DNA from: an uncultured Collinsella sp.
Lineage (GTDB): Bacteria; Actinomycetota; Coriobacteriia; Coriobacteriales; Coriobacteriaceae
Assembly (NCBI GenBank): GCA_902470695.1
Contig: CABRHH010000004.1
Location: 62,001-126,000 of the forward strand
Direction of reading: 5' to 3'
Length of the DNA stretch: 64,000 nt
How positions within the stretch are numbered: position 1 is the first letter of the stretch; each line of letters begins with the position of its first letter. Both the position numbers and the translations under genes were made by a program. Of the stretch, positions 50,618 to 59,616 are shown piece by piece. Below the pieces are notes generated by a model, which was not told the origin of the DNA, ran no database searches, and was given only the letters and a program-made list of their open reading frames with translations.

Positions 50618-51925
50618 ATGAGCGCATGTGAGAACACCATCGACATCCTGCTGCTGGGCAGCGGCGGCCGCGAGCACGCGCTGGCGGTGAAGCTGGCGCA
50701 GTCGCCGCGTTGCGGCTCTTTGTACATCGCCCCGGGCAACGGCGGCACGCTGGCGGTGGGCGAGAACGTGGCGCTTGATGCGGAGGACCCGGCGGCGGTT
50801 GCCGAGTTCGCGCGCGAGACGGGCTGCGGGCTGGTGGTGATCGGTCCGGAGGCCCCGTTGGTGGCGGGCGTGGCCGACGCGGTGCGCGCAGCGGGCATCC
50901 CGTGCTTCGGTCCCGGCGCCGCCGGCGCACAGATGGAGGGATCCAAGCTCTTCTCCAAGCAGCTCATGGACCGCGCGGGCATTCCCACGGCCGCCTACGG
51001 CAGCTTTGCCGACGAGGCCTCGGCGCTTGCCTACGTGCGTGAGCAGGGCGCGCCGCTCGTGGTGAAGGCCGATGGCCTGGCCGCCGGCAAGGGCGTGATC
51101 GTGGCAACCGAGCTTGCGCAGGCCGAGGAGGCCGTGCGCGAGTGCTTCGGCGGCGCGTTCGGCGCGGCGGGCTCGACCGTGGTGATCGAGGAGATGCTCA
51201 CCGGCCCCGAGTGCTCGCTGCTGGCGTTCACCGACGGCCGCTGCGTGCGCCCCATGGCAACCTCGCAGGACCACAAGCGCGCGCTTGAGGGCGACCGGGG
51301 CCCGAACACCGGCGGCATGGGCGTCTACAGCCCCGTGCCCATCGTGACCGATGAGGAGCATGCTGCCATGTGCGCCGTGATGGAGCGCACGGTGGCGCAG
51401 CTCGCCGCCGAGGGCATCGACTACCGCGGCTGCCTGTACGGCGGCTTCATGCTGACGCCCGCCGGCCCGAAGGTCCTGGAGTTCAACGCGCGTTTCGGCG
51501 ATCCCGAGACGCAGGTCATTCTGCCTCGGCTGAAAAACGACCTGGTGGAGGTCATGCTCGCCTGTGCCGAGGGGCGCTTGGACGCGGTTGAGCTCGCGTG
51601 GCGCGACGAATGGGCGGTCTCGGTGGTGCTCACGAGTGCGGGCTATCCCGGCTCATATGAAAAGGGCAAGGTCATCGAGGGTGTTGAGGAGGCTGAGGCG
51701 CTGGAGGGCGTGACGGCCTACCATGCCGGCACCGCTGTGAACGAGGCGGGCGAGCTGGTGACCGCCGGCGGGCGCGTGCTCAACGTGACCGCGCTGGGGG
51801 CCACCTTCGAGGAGGCGCGCAACCTGGCGTACGCCGCGTGCGAGAAGATCTCCTTTGAGGGCAAGACGCTGCGACGCGACATCGGCCTGCGCGCCCTGCG
51901 CGGCCGCGATGCGTGGGATGCATAA
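50618..51925 (+). CDS. purD: Phosphoribosylamine--glycine ligase
   Basis: A 435-residue ATP-grasp enzyme with LLLGSGGREHALA near the start, VIGPEAPLVAGVAD, the ATP-binding PLVVKADGLAAGKGVIVA and LEFNARFGDPETQVILPRL. It makes GAR from phosphoribosylamine and glycine. ATG 50618 follows AAAAGGAGGACGC. Not fused to other purine domains. Confidence 0.97.
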   Translation: MSACENTIDILLLGSGGREHALAVKLAQSPRCGSLYIAPGNGGTLAVGENVALDAEDPAAVAEFARETGCGLVVIGPEAPLVAGVADAVRAAGIPCFGPGAAGAQMEGSKLFSKQLMDRAGIPTAAYGSFADEASALAYVREQGAPLVVKADGLAAGKGVIVATELAQAEEAVRECFGGAFGAAGSTVVIEEMLTGPECSLLAFTDGRCVRPMATSQDHKRALEGDRGPNTGGMGVYSPVPIVTDEEHAAMCAVMERTVAQLAAEGIDYRGCLYGGFMLTPAGPKVLEFNARFGDPETQVILPRLKNDLVEVMLACAEGRLDAVELAWRDEWAVSVVLTSAGYPGSYEKGKVIEGVEEAEALEGVTAYHAGTAVNEAGELVTAGGRVLNVTALGATFEEARNLAYAACEKISFEGKTLRRDIGLRALRGRDAWDA

Positions 51926-51979
51926 GAGACGGTCGCGGGTTTTGGGTATACAGATGCAGGCGTAAGGCAGGAGGCGCTC

Positions 51980-52618
51980 ATGAGTGAGAACGAGGACATG
52001 GAAGCTCAGCTGGTTGAGCAGGCGGCAGGTGAGCAGGAGGCGCCGGCGCTCGTGCTGGGCGACGACGACCCGCGCGATGCGGAGCTGCACGAGCGCATCT
52101 TGTCGGAGGAATCCTCGTGGCGGGGGCGCATCCTCGATGTGCGTACCGCGGAGGTTGAGCTGCCGAACGGCCGGCGCACCACGCGCGACCTGGTGCGGCA
52201 TCCCGGTGCCGCCGCCGTGGTGGCCCTTACCGAGACGGGCAAGATCGTGCTCGTGCGCCAGTACCGCACCGCGCTCGACCGCGTGACGGTGGAGATTCCG
52301 GCCGGCAAGCTCGATCCTGGCGAGGATCCGCTCGAGTGCGCCCGCCGCGAGCTGCGCGAGGAGACGGGCTTTGTGCCGGGGCGCATCAGCTACCTCACCA
52401 CCATCGCCACCAGCTGCGGCTTTTGCGACGAGCTCATCCACATTTACATGGCGACGAACCTGCATTTCGACGGCGCCAACCCCGATGAGGACGAGTTCGT
52501 GAACGTGGATTTGGTGCCGCTGTCCGAGCTGATCGACGCGGTGCTCGACGGCAAGATCGAGGACGCGAAAACCGTGGTGGGCGCGCTGGCCTGCGACGCC
52601 ATCTCTCGTCGGCTGTAG
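51980..52618 (+). CDS. Nudix hydrolase, ADP-ribose pyrophosphatase type
   Basis: A 212-residue protein. The Nudix box runs through GEDPLECARRELREETGF, with the preceding EIPAGKLDPG strand that is typical of ADP-ribose pyrophosphatases. VVALTETGKIVLVRQYRTALD supports the same subfamily. An N-terminal 25 residues rich in Glu are extra. It lies 54 bp after purD and may be cotranscribed. Confidence 0.92.
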   Translation: MSENEDMEAQLVEQAAGEQEAPALVLGDDDPRDAELHERILSEESSWRGRILDVRTAEVELPNGRRTTRDLVRHPGAAAVVALTETGKIVLVRQYRTALDRVTVEIPAGKLDPGEDPLECARRELREETGFVPGRISYLTTIATSCGFCDELIHIYMATNLHFDGANPDEDEFVNVDLVPLSELIDAVLDGKIEDAKTVVGALACDAISRRL

Positions 52619-52893
52619 ACGGGGCCCCTTGCGGGCGGGCTGCCGTTGTACCGCGGCAAGCGGGGGCGATGCGGCCCGCGGGCTGCGGGTGCAGCGGCGC
52701 CCCGGGGCCGTGCGGCTCGGCTGCGAGTTGGTGGCCCGCGCGCCGCGGCGGCGCCCTGTGGCCGCGTGCCGTGCCTGCGCCCGCATCCCGGGCCGCGCAC
52801 ACCGCGGCAGGCAGGATGAACAGGCCTGATGGCCGTGTTGCTGGGGCGGCCCGTGCTGCCCCAGCGTTCGTTGAGGAGGATGAGTTCAGATAC
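52619..52893. other. Very GC-rich spacer between Nudix and ABC exporter genes
   Basis: About 275 bp of unusually GC-rich sequence. The exporter frame stays open through most of it (to 52669), but the residues have no family character, so I treat it as noncoding. No promoter or repeat was found. Confidence 0.5.
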
Positions 52894-54663
52894 ATGTTCA
52901 AGCGCTTTCTTTCGTACTACGGGCCTGAGAAGCGGCTGTTTTTCGCCGACACGGGCTGTGCCCTGGTGCTGGCCGGCATTGACCTCGCGTTCCCATCCAT
53001 CCTGCGCGCACTGACCAACGGCCTGTTCACGGAGGATGCGCAGGCGATCCTGGCAGCCCTGCCCCTGCTGGCGGCTGGCCTCATCGCCCTGTACCTGGTG
53101 CGCTGCGCCTGTCGCTACTTCGTGTCGGCGCAGGGTCACATCATGGGCGCCCGCATGGAATCGCGGATGCGCGAGGACCTGTTCGACCAGTACGAGCGGT
53201 TCAGCTTCGCCTATTTCGACAAGCACAACTCGGGCGACATGATGAGCCGTGTGGTGAACGACCTGTTCGACATCTGCGAGGCGGCGCACCACGTGCCGGA
53301 ATGGCTCATCATCTGCACGATCGAGATCGTGGGTGCCTTCGTGATCCTGTTCACCATCTCCCCGATCCTGGCAGGCGTCATGGCGGCGATCACCGCGGTC
53401 TTTGCTGCGGTCATGGTGCGTCAGAACCTGCATATGCGCGCGGTGTTCGCCGACAACCGCACCAAGATCTCGGAGGTGAACTCGCAGCTCCAGGACTCGT
53501 TGGCGGGCATGCGCGTGGTGAAGTCCTTCGCGAACGAACGTACCGAGCGCTCGAAGTTCCGCGCGTCCAACGACCGCTACCTGTCCTCCAAGGTGGCGCA
53601 GTACCACGTGATGGGTTCCTATCAGGCAACGAGCGCGCTCATGACCGGCACCCTGTACGTAACGATCGTGGTGCTCGGCGGCTACCTGGTGGCGCGCGGG
53701 AGCATGTCGGCGGTTGATATGGCAACCTTTGCCCTGTATATCAGCTTGTTTGCCACGCCGGTGGAGACGCTGGTGAACTCCACCGAGACGTTCCAGAAGG
53801 CCATCGCCGGCTTCAAGCGCATGGACGAGGTGCTGGCCACGGTGCCGGATATCGAGGATGCGCCGGACGCCCGTGAGCTGGAGGTGACCGCGGGCTCGAT
53901 TGTGTATCGCGACGTGTGCTTCGCCTACGATGTGGCGGAAGCCCCCGAGACCGGGGAGACGCGTCCGGTGATCGACCACATGAACCTCGCCATCGAGCCG
54001 GGCGAGACGATCGCGCTGGTGGGACCTTCGGGTGGAGGCAAGTCAACCACCTGCTCGCTGCTGCCGCGCTTCTACGACGTTGCGTCCGGCTCCATCACCA
54101 TCGACGGGCAGGATGTGCGCTCGGTGACGCAGGAGAGCCTGCGCCGTGCGGTGGGCCTGGTGCAGCAGGACGTCTACCTGTTCGACGGTACCTTGCGGGA
54201 CAACATCGCCTACGGCCGCCCTGGCGCCACCGACGACGAGATCGTCGACGCTGCGCGCAAGGCGAACATCCACGAGTTCATCGCGAGTCTGCCGGACGGC
54301 TATGACACGGTGGTGGGCGAGCGGGGCAGCCGGCTTTCGGGCGGGCAGAAACAGCGCGTGGCGATCGCGCGCGTGTTCCTCAAGGACCCGAAGATCCTGA
54401 TTTTGGACGAGGCGACCTCGGCGCTGGATAACGAGAGCGAGGAGGCGGTGCAGGAATCGCTCGAGCGCCTGGCCGCCGGTCGCACGACCATCATCATCGC
54501 GCACCGCCTGTCGACCATCAAAAACGCTGACGAGATCGCGACGGTGGAGCGTGGGCGCGTTGTGGAGCGCGGCACCCATGAGGCGCTTCTCGCGCAAAAC
54601 GGCACGTACGCCCGCTACTATCGAATGCAGTTCGAAGGCGTTCGCGCCCGCGATGTAAGGTAG
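52894..54663 (+). CDS. ABC exporter, fused permease-ATPase (MsbA/LmrA type)
   Basis: About 589 residues from ATG 52894 (MFKRFLSYYGPEKR). Six membrane helices with the type I exporter cytoplasmic loops (RMREDLFDQYERFSFAYFD), then an ATPase with Walker A GPSGGGKST, Q-loop VGLVQQDVYLFDG, signature LSGGQKQRVAIAR and Walker B ILILDEATSALD. Likely homodimeric, exporting lipids or drugs; the substrate is unknown. ATG 52816 is an alternative start. The next gene starts 3 bp after the stop. Confidence 0.92.
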   Translation: MFKRFLSYYGPEKRLFFADTGCALVLAGIDLAFPSILRALTNGLFTEDAQAILAALPLLAAGLIALYLVRCACRYFVSAQGHIMGARMESRMREDLFDQYERFSFAYFDKHNSGDMMSRVVNDLFDICEAAHHVPEWLIICTIEIVGAFVILFTISPILAGVMAAITAVFAAVMVRQNLHMRAVFADNRTKISEVNSQLQDSLAGMRVVKSFANERTERSKFRASNDRYLSSKVAQYHVMGSYQATSALMTGTLYVTIVVLGGYLVARGSMSAVDMATFALYISLFATPVETLVNSTETFQKAIAGFKRMDEVLATVPDIEDAPDARELEVTAGSIVYRDVCFAYDVAEAPETGETRPVIDHMNLAIEPGETIALVGPSGGGKSTTCSLLPRFYDVASGSITIDGQDVRSVTQESLRRAVGLVQQDVYLFDGTLRDNIAYGRPGATDDEIVDAARKANIHEFIASLPDGYDTVVGERGSRLSGGQKQRVAIARVFLKDPKILILDEATSALDNESEEAVQESLERLAAGRTTIIIAHRLSTIKNADEIATVERGRVVERGTHEALLAQNGTYARYYRMQFEGVRARDVR

Positions 54664-54666
54664 GCC

Positions 54667-55530
54667 ATGGCACGCAAGCACCAACTCACCCCCGATGAAG
54701 TTGTCGAGCTGTTCTCCGAGCTCGATGAATCCGGCGTCATCGACCCCGATCGTTCCCGCGCCAAGCGCACGGGCCGGCGGGCTGCCAAGCGCGCTTCGGT
54801 CGACCCGCTGTCGGCGCAGGACCCGTCTGGTTCGCAGGTGGGGCGCACCATTTCCCGCACGGCGGGGCTGGTGATCGTGGGCGTGCTGGTGCTGATCTTG
54901 GGCATGCAGATCATCTACGGCGTGAGCCGCCGTCTGAACACCGCAAACCTCTCGGAGCGCGCGAACGTGGACACCGTGACGCACGCCATGGAGAGCGGTG
55001 TTGAGTGGGGCAACGGCTTCACGCAGTTCCCGCGCACGTTCACGGTGGACAAGGCCGACGAGAAGGCGGGCACCGTGGAGGTGTCGGTGGTGGACACCGA
55101 TTCGCGCAACGAGCTGGAGCTGCTGTCGAACTCGCAGATCCAGGCGTCGGCGCTTGCCACCAACGCGCTGCTGAACGACAAGATCAACCGGGTGGTGTAC
55201 AACGTCTACACGCTCGTGGACGACAACGGGAATTTCCAGCACGACCGGCTGTTCGGCTTTCTGCCGGCCACAGGTACGCGCCGTGCCATGCTGACGTTCA
55301 TCTGGACGAAGTCCCAATCGGCGTCGACGTCGAACATCGATTGGGAGCTCAAGATTATCGGCATGGATGACGACACCGCGGCGGCTATCCAGAAGCAGGT
55401 GAACTCGGTGAGCTCGCTGACGGAGAAGCCGGGCGCCTCGCAAAGCGATCTGGATGCCGAGCGCGATGAGCAGGAGCAGCTTGCTCTCGAGCGCAGCGAA
55501 GCGCTGCTTGGGGGTTCGTCGCAGGAGTAG
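54667..55530 (+). CDS. Single-pass membrane protein, unknown
   Basis: A 287-residue protein with a basic cytoplasmic N-terminus (residues 1-65), one membrane helix (about 66-88, AGLVIVGVLVLILGMQIIYG) and an extracytoplasmic domain to about 240, then a Glu/Gln-rich coiled tail. The helix-turn segment HQLTPDEVVELFSELDESG at the N-terminus is notable. It follows the ABC exporter with only 3 bp between and may be its partner. No family recognised. Confidence 0.7.
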   Translation: MARKHQLTPDEVVELFSELDESGVIDPDRSRAKRTGRRAAKRASVDPLSAQDPSGSQVGRTISRTAGLVIVGVLVLILGMQIIYGVSRRLNTANLSERANVDTVTHAMESGVEWGNGFTQFPRTFTVDKADEKAGTVEVSVVDTDSRNELELLSNSQIQASALATNALLNDKINRVVYNVYTLVDDNGNFQHDRLFGFLPATGTRRAMLTFIWTKSQSASTSNIDWELKIIGMDDDTAAAIQKQVNSVSSLTEKPGASQSDLDAERDEQEQLALERSEALLGGSSQE

Positions 55531-55741
55531 ACGGGCATGTGGCGGGGCTGCGTGCTGCGTGCGGGTACACCTTGGCGGCGGGTCGACGTGGTCGCAGACG
55601 GGCGCCTGCAGCCGTTCGTTGCGCGATGGGTGCCGCTCCGCTCAGGCATTTCTACCGGTGCTGACGTGCCGGGTGACCGACATGCGTCCATAGGCGCGCC
55701 GTCCGCCGCCCGCCGTTCGTCCGCAGCCTTCGAGTCCGCCC

Positions 55742-57025
55742 CTAGGCTCCGCCCTCCAGGCGGCTCGTGGTGTCCGGATGGATCGACATGCTTTGGAACC
55801 GCTGCTCCATGTAGGCGTCGTCGAAATGATCGGCATAGAACTGCTCGACCGGCGAGGTGCTTTCGCGACCGCTCACGCGCCCGAACCAGCAATCGAGCGC
55901 CTGCAGCGTCATGATGCCGTTGACGAGCATGAGCACGGTGACAGCGGTGGTGAGCGAGTAGCGCCACTTCCAGGGGATGAGGTTGATGAGGGCCAGCAGC
56001 CTCGGCAGGCACAGCTTGATCCACATCACGCCCAGCACGCCCCACATGCACATGAACGGCGTTGAGGTGCGCCCGTGGAAGAGGATGGCCATGGGGTCGG
56101 GGATGCCGGGGGCGAGCTCTGCCGAGTAGCTCCAGGCAATCGCGCCGAACGAGGTTTGCATCCACCAGCTCACCGCCGCCTCGAATACGCCTCCTACCAG
56201 GGCGCTCACCAAAAAGATGACAAGGAAGTTCTTCCGGTAAAAACGGTTCAGCATGACCGTGAGCAGTACGGCGCCGAAGCCGTAGATGGGGGAGAACGGC
56301 CCGAACAGCAGGCCCGCGCGGTCCTGGTAGACGCCGGGGTCCACGAAAAGCATGTGGTAGACGACCTCGATAATCAGGCCGAGCACACAGCAGACCAGAA
56401 ATACCCAGAACAAGTTGAAGAAGTTGAGCTTGATGTAACCTTCGCCGGTGAGGTCGCGTCCGAGCATGCCCTCTTCCGCGGCGGCGCGATCTTGCAGGTC
56501 GCGCAGGCGGCGCTGGAGGTCGCGCTCCTGCTTCAGGGCGGGGTCGACGGTGGCGGACAGCGCGGTGAGGATGCCGATCTGGATGAGCGGGCGTATGAGG
56601 TGGAGCCCGATGCCCTGCAGCATAACATCGATGAGTAGCTGGCCCACGGTGAGGACGATCAGCGCGTAGGACCAACGCGCGGCGTCGCGGCGGTGGCTGC
56701 GGATGAGGGTCCACCCGAACAGGATGAGGGCTACCGACGAGATGAAGCTCAGGATGGCGCCGATGGCAGTGACGGTGGTGGTGAGCGTGACGTTGCTGCC
56801 GATGAGCGTTTGGGTGGGGTCGGTTGCCAGTCGATAGGCGGCGATGCCGAAGTAGGCGCCCATGAGCGGAAGCGTGATGATGCCGTCGAGCGCGCACAGG
56901 CCGCCGTACACCTTCACGAGCAGGCTGACGGGCCGGCGCTCTTCGGCGGTGATGATGCGCGGGTCCAGGTCGTTGCCGGGCAGGTCGTAGTCGACGGGCT
57001 CGCTCTGTGCGTTGTTCGAGGTCAC
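55742..57025 (-). CDS. Multipass membrane protein, ABC_trans_CmpB / putative ABC-transporter type IV family
   Basis: A 427-residue protein with about nine hydrophobic helices. The second half matches the CmpB pattern: GLIIEVVYHMLFVDPGVYQDRAG, GPFSPIYGFGAVLLTV and EAAVSWWMQTSFGAIAWSYS. The first half adds four helices and a charged loop (KQERDLQRRLRDLQDRAA). GTG 57025 follows GAAGGAGCTCCG. Function in the family is not established. It diverges from the B3/B4-domain gene. Confidence 0.78.
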   Translation of the reverse strand: MTSNNAQSEPVDYDLPGNDLDPRIITAEERRPVSLLVKVYGGLCALDGIITLPLMGAYFGIAAYRLATDPTQTLIGSNVTLTTTVTAIGAILSFISSVALILFGWTLIRSHRRDAARWSYALIVLTVGQLLIDVMLQGIGLHLIRPLIQIGILTALSATVDPALKQERDLQRRLRDLQDRAAAEEGMLGRDLTGEGYIKLNFFNLFWVFLVCCVLGLIIEVVYHMLFVDPGVYQDRAGLLFGPFSPIYGFGAVLLTVMLNRFYRKNFLVIFLVSALVGGVFEAAVSWWMQTSFGAIAWSYSAELAPGIPDPMAILFHGRTSTPFMCMWGVLGVMWIKLCLPRLLALINLIPWKWRYSLTTAVTVLMLVNGIMTLQALDCWFGRVSGRESTSPVEQFYADHFDDAYMEQRFQSMSIHPDTTSRLEGGA

Positions 57026-57296
57026 CGGAGCTCCTTCGGTTGCGGGTATAGCGTGACACGATAGCACAATGCGCGGCAGTGGGGCGGTTGTTACGCGCCT
57101 GGGGCGGGTGCGCTCGCGCGCGGTGCCTGGGGCGGGCGCAGCCGATTTGCTACACTTTTCTCAAGATGTTGGTAGGTGGGACGCTCGCCGGGTCGAGGTG
57201 GCGCATCCGCTCGCTGCGCGTCTCTGGTTGCTGCGGGGCGCATGGCGGACGGCCCCTCATGCGGAGCGGGCGGCCCGGTTTGACGACGGGAGCATC

Positions 57297-58025
57297 ATGA
57301 AGAAGTTCATTGCCGAGGACTCGTTCTGGGAGCTTTTCCCGGATGCCACGATTGGCGTTCTTGTTGCGCGCGGCTTGAAGCCGAGGACCGAAGTTTCCGC
57401 GGCGGACGCGGAGGAAATCGCGCGCGGCCTTGCGCGGGCGAACGCAGCGGCGCAGCGTTACCTCACGAGCGAGGTTATCTCTGAAAATGAGGCGGTCCGC
57501 GTGTGGCGTGAGGCGTATCGGGCGTTCAAGACAAAGCGCGGCGCTCGGTGCGCGATCGAAAACCTGCTCAAGCGCATACTCAAGGGCAAACCCGTGGGCT
57601 CGATCACCCCGTCCGTGGACATATACAATACGGTCTCGCTCACCTACGCGTTCCCCACGGGCGGTTTCGACCTGAACAAGATCGTCGGTGATTATCGCCT
57701 GGGCGTGACGGTTGAGGGCGGCGAGTCGTTTTTGCCTATCGGCGAAGATGCCGACGACCCGGCGCTTCCCGGCGAGCTTATCTATTTTGATGAGGTGGGG
57801 GCAACGAGCCGCTGCTGGAACTGGCGCGACAGCCAGCGGACTGCGCTGACCGACGAAACCAGGGATGTCGTGGTTGTGTTCGAGTGCCTTGAGCCTGCGC
57901 GTGTTGAGGATGCGCGGGGTGAGCTTGAGGCCCTGGTATGGAACCTGAGCCGGTATCTCGACGCCGAGATCACCGTACGCGAGCTGGTGACGCGCGATCG
58001 GCGCGAAGTGGTGCTCGAAGCGTAG
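57297..58025 (+). CDS. B3/B4 tRNA-binding domain protein (PheT-like editing domain)
   Basis: A 242-residue cytoplasmic protein resembling free-standing B3/B4 domains of phenylalanyl-tRNA synthetase beta: AIENLLKRILKGKPVGSITP, VDIYNTVSLTYAFPTGGFDL, and the late DETRDVVVVFECLEP. Such proteins are thought to deacylate mischarged tRNAs. ATG 57297 has GGGAGCATC upstream; the frame is open further upstream but without similarity. Monocistronic. Confidence 0.85.
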   Translation: MKKFIAEDSFWELFPDATIGVLVARGLKPRTEVSAADAEEIARGLARANAAAQRYLTSEVISENEAVRVWREAYRAFKTKRGARCAIENLLKRILKGKPVGSITPSVDIYNTVSLTYAFPTGGFDLNKIVGDYRLGVTVEGGESFLPIGEDADDPALPGELIYFDEVGATSRCWNWRDSQRTALTDETRDVVVVFECLEPARVEDARGELEALVWNLSRYLDAEITVRELVTRDRREVVLEA

Positions 58026-58349
58026 GGTTGCCGTTCGTTGCACTGGGGCGCCAGGGCTGCTGATCGACGTGCTGGTTGCTGGTCGGCGTGCCGGCCCACC
58101 GCCTGGCGCGTCGGGCGTTCGTGCTGTAAGCCGAGCTGCTAACGGGCTTATTTGGCTGCCGGTTGCCGTGCCGGGCCGCTTGCTCGGCGCATCTGAACGG
58201 CTGATTGATGTGCCGGAAGAGACGGGGCTGTCACTCGGCGACGGCTGCGCCCCGTCGGTTTTCGGTTTCGCCGGGCGCGCCCTTGACCGTATAGCGACAA
58301 TACGCCCGATGCTGACGGGACGGTATTTAGGTGGAAAGGTGGCTGGCAG
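58026..58349. other. Intergenic region before the LpdD-like gene
   Basis: About 320 bp of GC-rich DNA without a gene. TTGACC at 58283-58288 may be a -35 element for the next gene, but no -10 at proper spacing is convincing. Confidence 0.35.
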
Positions 58350-58730
58350 ATGGGTATGCAGGTGGTTGAGGTTGCGGCGGGCGAGGGTGTCTATGAGCTG
58401 CGAGCGGTGGCTGTCGTTGCGCCGCGTGGCATCACGGTGACCGCGTGCTCACCGGCTTTTGCCCACCTGGGCGCAACGGCTCAGGCGATTCCGCGCCCCG
58501 AGCAGGGACGGACCGCTACGGTGAGCATCCTGGCGGTGCCCTGTCATCGGGATGAGATCCCGGCACACGATATCGCGGCAGCCCTGGCAACGCGCTTCGG
58601 CGTGCCGTGTGCCGCGAGCACGGGGTTTCATGTGGAACATGCCAGCGAGGAGGATTTGAAGCGCATGCTTGAGTCCACGCGCATGCTGATCGATGGGCTG
58701 GAGCGCGCCATCGAGCCGCTGTTCGAGTGA
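58350..58730 (+). CDS. LpdD-like prenylated-flavin chaperone
   Basis: A 126-residue protein with the LpdD-type layout: YELRAVAVVAPRGITVTACS, HLGATAQAIP, then CHRDEIPAHDIAAALATRFG and STGFHVEHASEEDLKRML. In Lactobacillus and enterobacterial gallate or hydroxybenzoate decarboxylase operons this small subunit helps mature the UbiD-type enzyme with prenyl-FMN. Here it precedes ubiD- and ubiX-like genes, which supports the call, although a roughly 890-bp gap separates it from the ubiD gene. ATG 58350 has AAAGGTGGCTGGCAG upstream. Confidence 0.75.
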   Translation: MGMQVVEVAAGEGVYELRAVAVVAPRGITVTACSPAFAHLGATAQAIPRPEQGRTATVSILAVPCHRDEIPAHDIAAALATRFGVPCAASTGFHVEHASEEDLKRMLESTRMLIDGLERAIEPLFE

Positions 58731-58773
58731 CGGGTTCATTGTGCATTGGCCGAATGGCCGGTTGTGCAATTTG

Positions 58774-58865
58774 GGTTCGCATTCTGTCCATCCGTCTAAC
58801 GCGGGTTCGGCGTCTGTCCATCTAGGGCCTTTTTTCGGCCCCAGATGTCCAAAACCCGCACCCGG
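58774..58865. repeat. Palindromic repeat with long hairpin
   Basis: GGGTTCGCATTCTGTCCATC and GGGTTCGGCGTCTGTCCATC occur in tandem. The second is the left arm of a hairpin (about 58803-58829) closed by GGCCCCAGATGTCCAAAACC and CGCACCC (58837-58863), with the loop TTTTTTC. The repeat lies just after a 12-bp match to the left end of the GGGGACGGGGTC element (TGCAATTTGGGT). A diverged relative is at 32095-32160. Confidence 0.65.
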
Positions 58866-59217
58866 AATTTTCGATGGATGTTAGATGAACCTTCGGTGCC
58901 TTTGGTGGTTGAAACCCGAATCCGGAGCTGTCCTGATAGCCGGAGCCCGCTTAGGAAGTCCCGCCGGGGCAGGTGCTTTGGTTTTGCCGGTGGCGGGTGC
59001 TTTGGTTTTGCCGTTCGCTATCCGGGGTTCGTGCGAATCTGATGTGTTGCCGTCTGCTGCCTGGGGCTTCATGTCGCATGTGGTGGCCGCGATTGCTTGG
59101 GGGACGCCCGGTCGAAGGAACCTGCTGTGAAGGGCACTGAGACCAGTTATGCAAATCTATACGTATTAAATGCTATACATGCGAAATGTTATATCAGGCG
59201 TTTTTGATGAGGGGTCA

Positions 59218-59456
59218 GTTAACAAAAGAGGTCGAACGGAGTGGTCGCAAACCACGTCTAATGGGTCTTTCGAATTCGCCCGGCAAGACGGAGGAGGTCC
59301 AAATGGTCCCCGTTTTGCCCTCCTCGGCCCAAAATGAAGGCTATTTGCTGTGTGATGGGCTCTCTCTGCCGCGAGAATCCTGCCGTGCATACGATTTTCG
59401 AGATCTCAAACACCCATTAGATGGCATTTGCGACCACCGAAGATAGGGTCTTTTAA
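59218..59456. mobile_element. MITE-like inverted-repeat element upstream of the ubiD gene
   Basis: Left end GTGGTCGCAAACC...TCTAATGGGT (about 59240-59265) and right end ACCCATTAGATGGCATTTGC...GACCAC (about 59412-59438) are long imperfect inverted repeats. Outer bases GTTAACAAAAGA and TCTTTTAATAAC extend them. The interior, about 150 bp, has no gene but holds a hairpin GGAGGAGG/CCTCCTC at 59290-59330. No transposase is near, so it would be non-autonomous. Confidence 0.55.
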
Positions 59457-59616
59457 TAACAAACCCCCTTTTAGCGTTACCAAGGCCAATATGCGGACGA
59501 TCCGCAACCATCGCTTGACTGTATACCGGCAACACAGCGCACCCTGCATGGCAGGATTCATGCACCGCGCCCGCATGTGCGCCCGCGATGCGCCCTGAAT
59601 GCGAAGGGAGCAGATA

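Noticed and set aside
49184..51361. A 725-codon antisense frame across purA and purD
   Set aside because: Both purA and purD are certain on the plus strand; the long frame is an artefact of GC-rich third positions.
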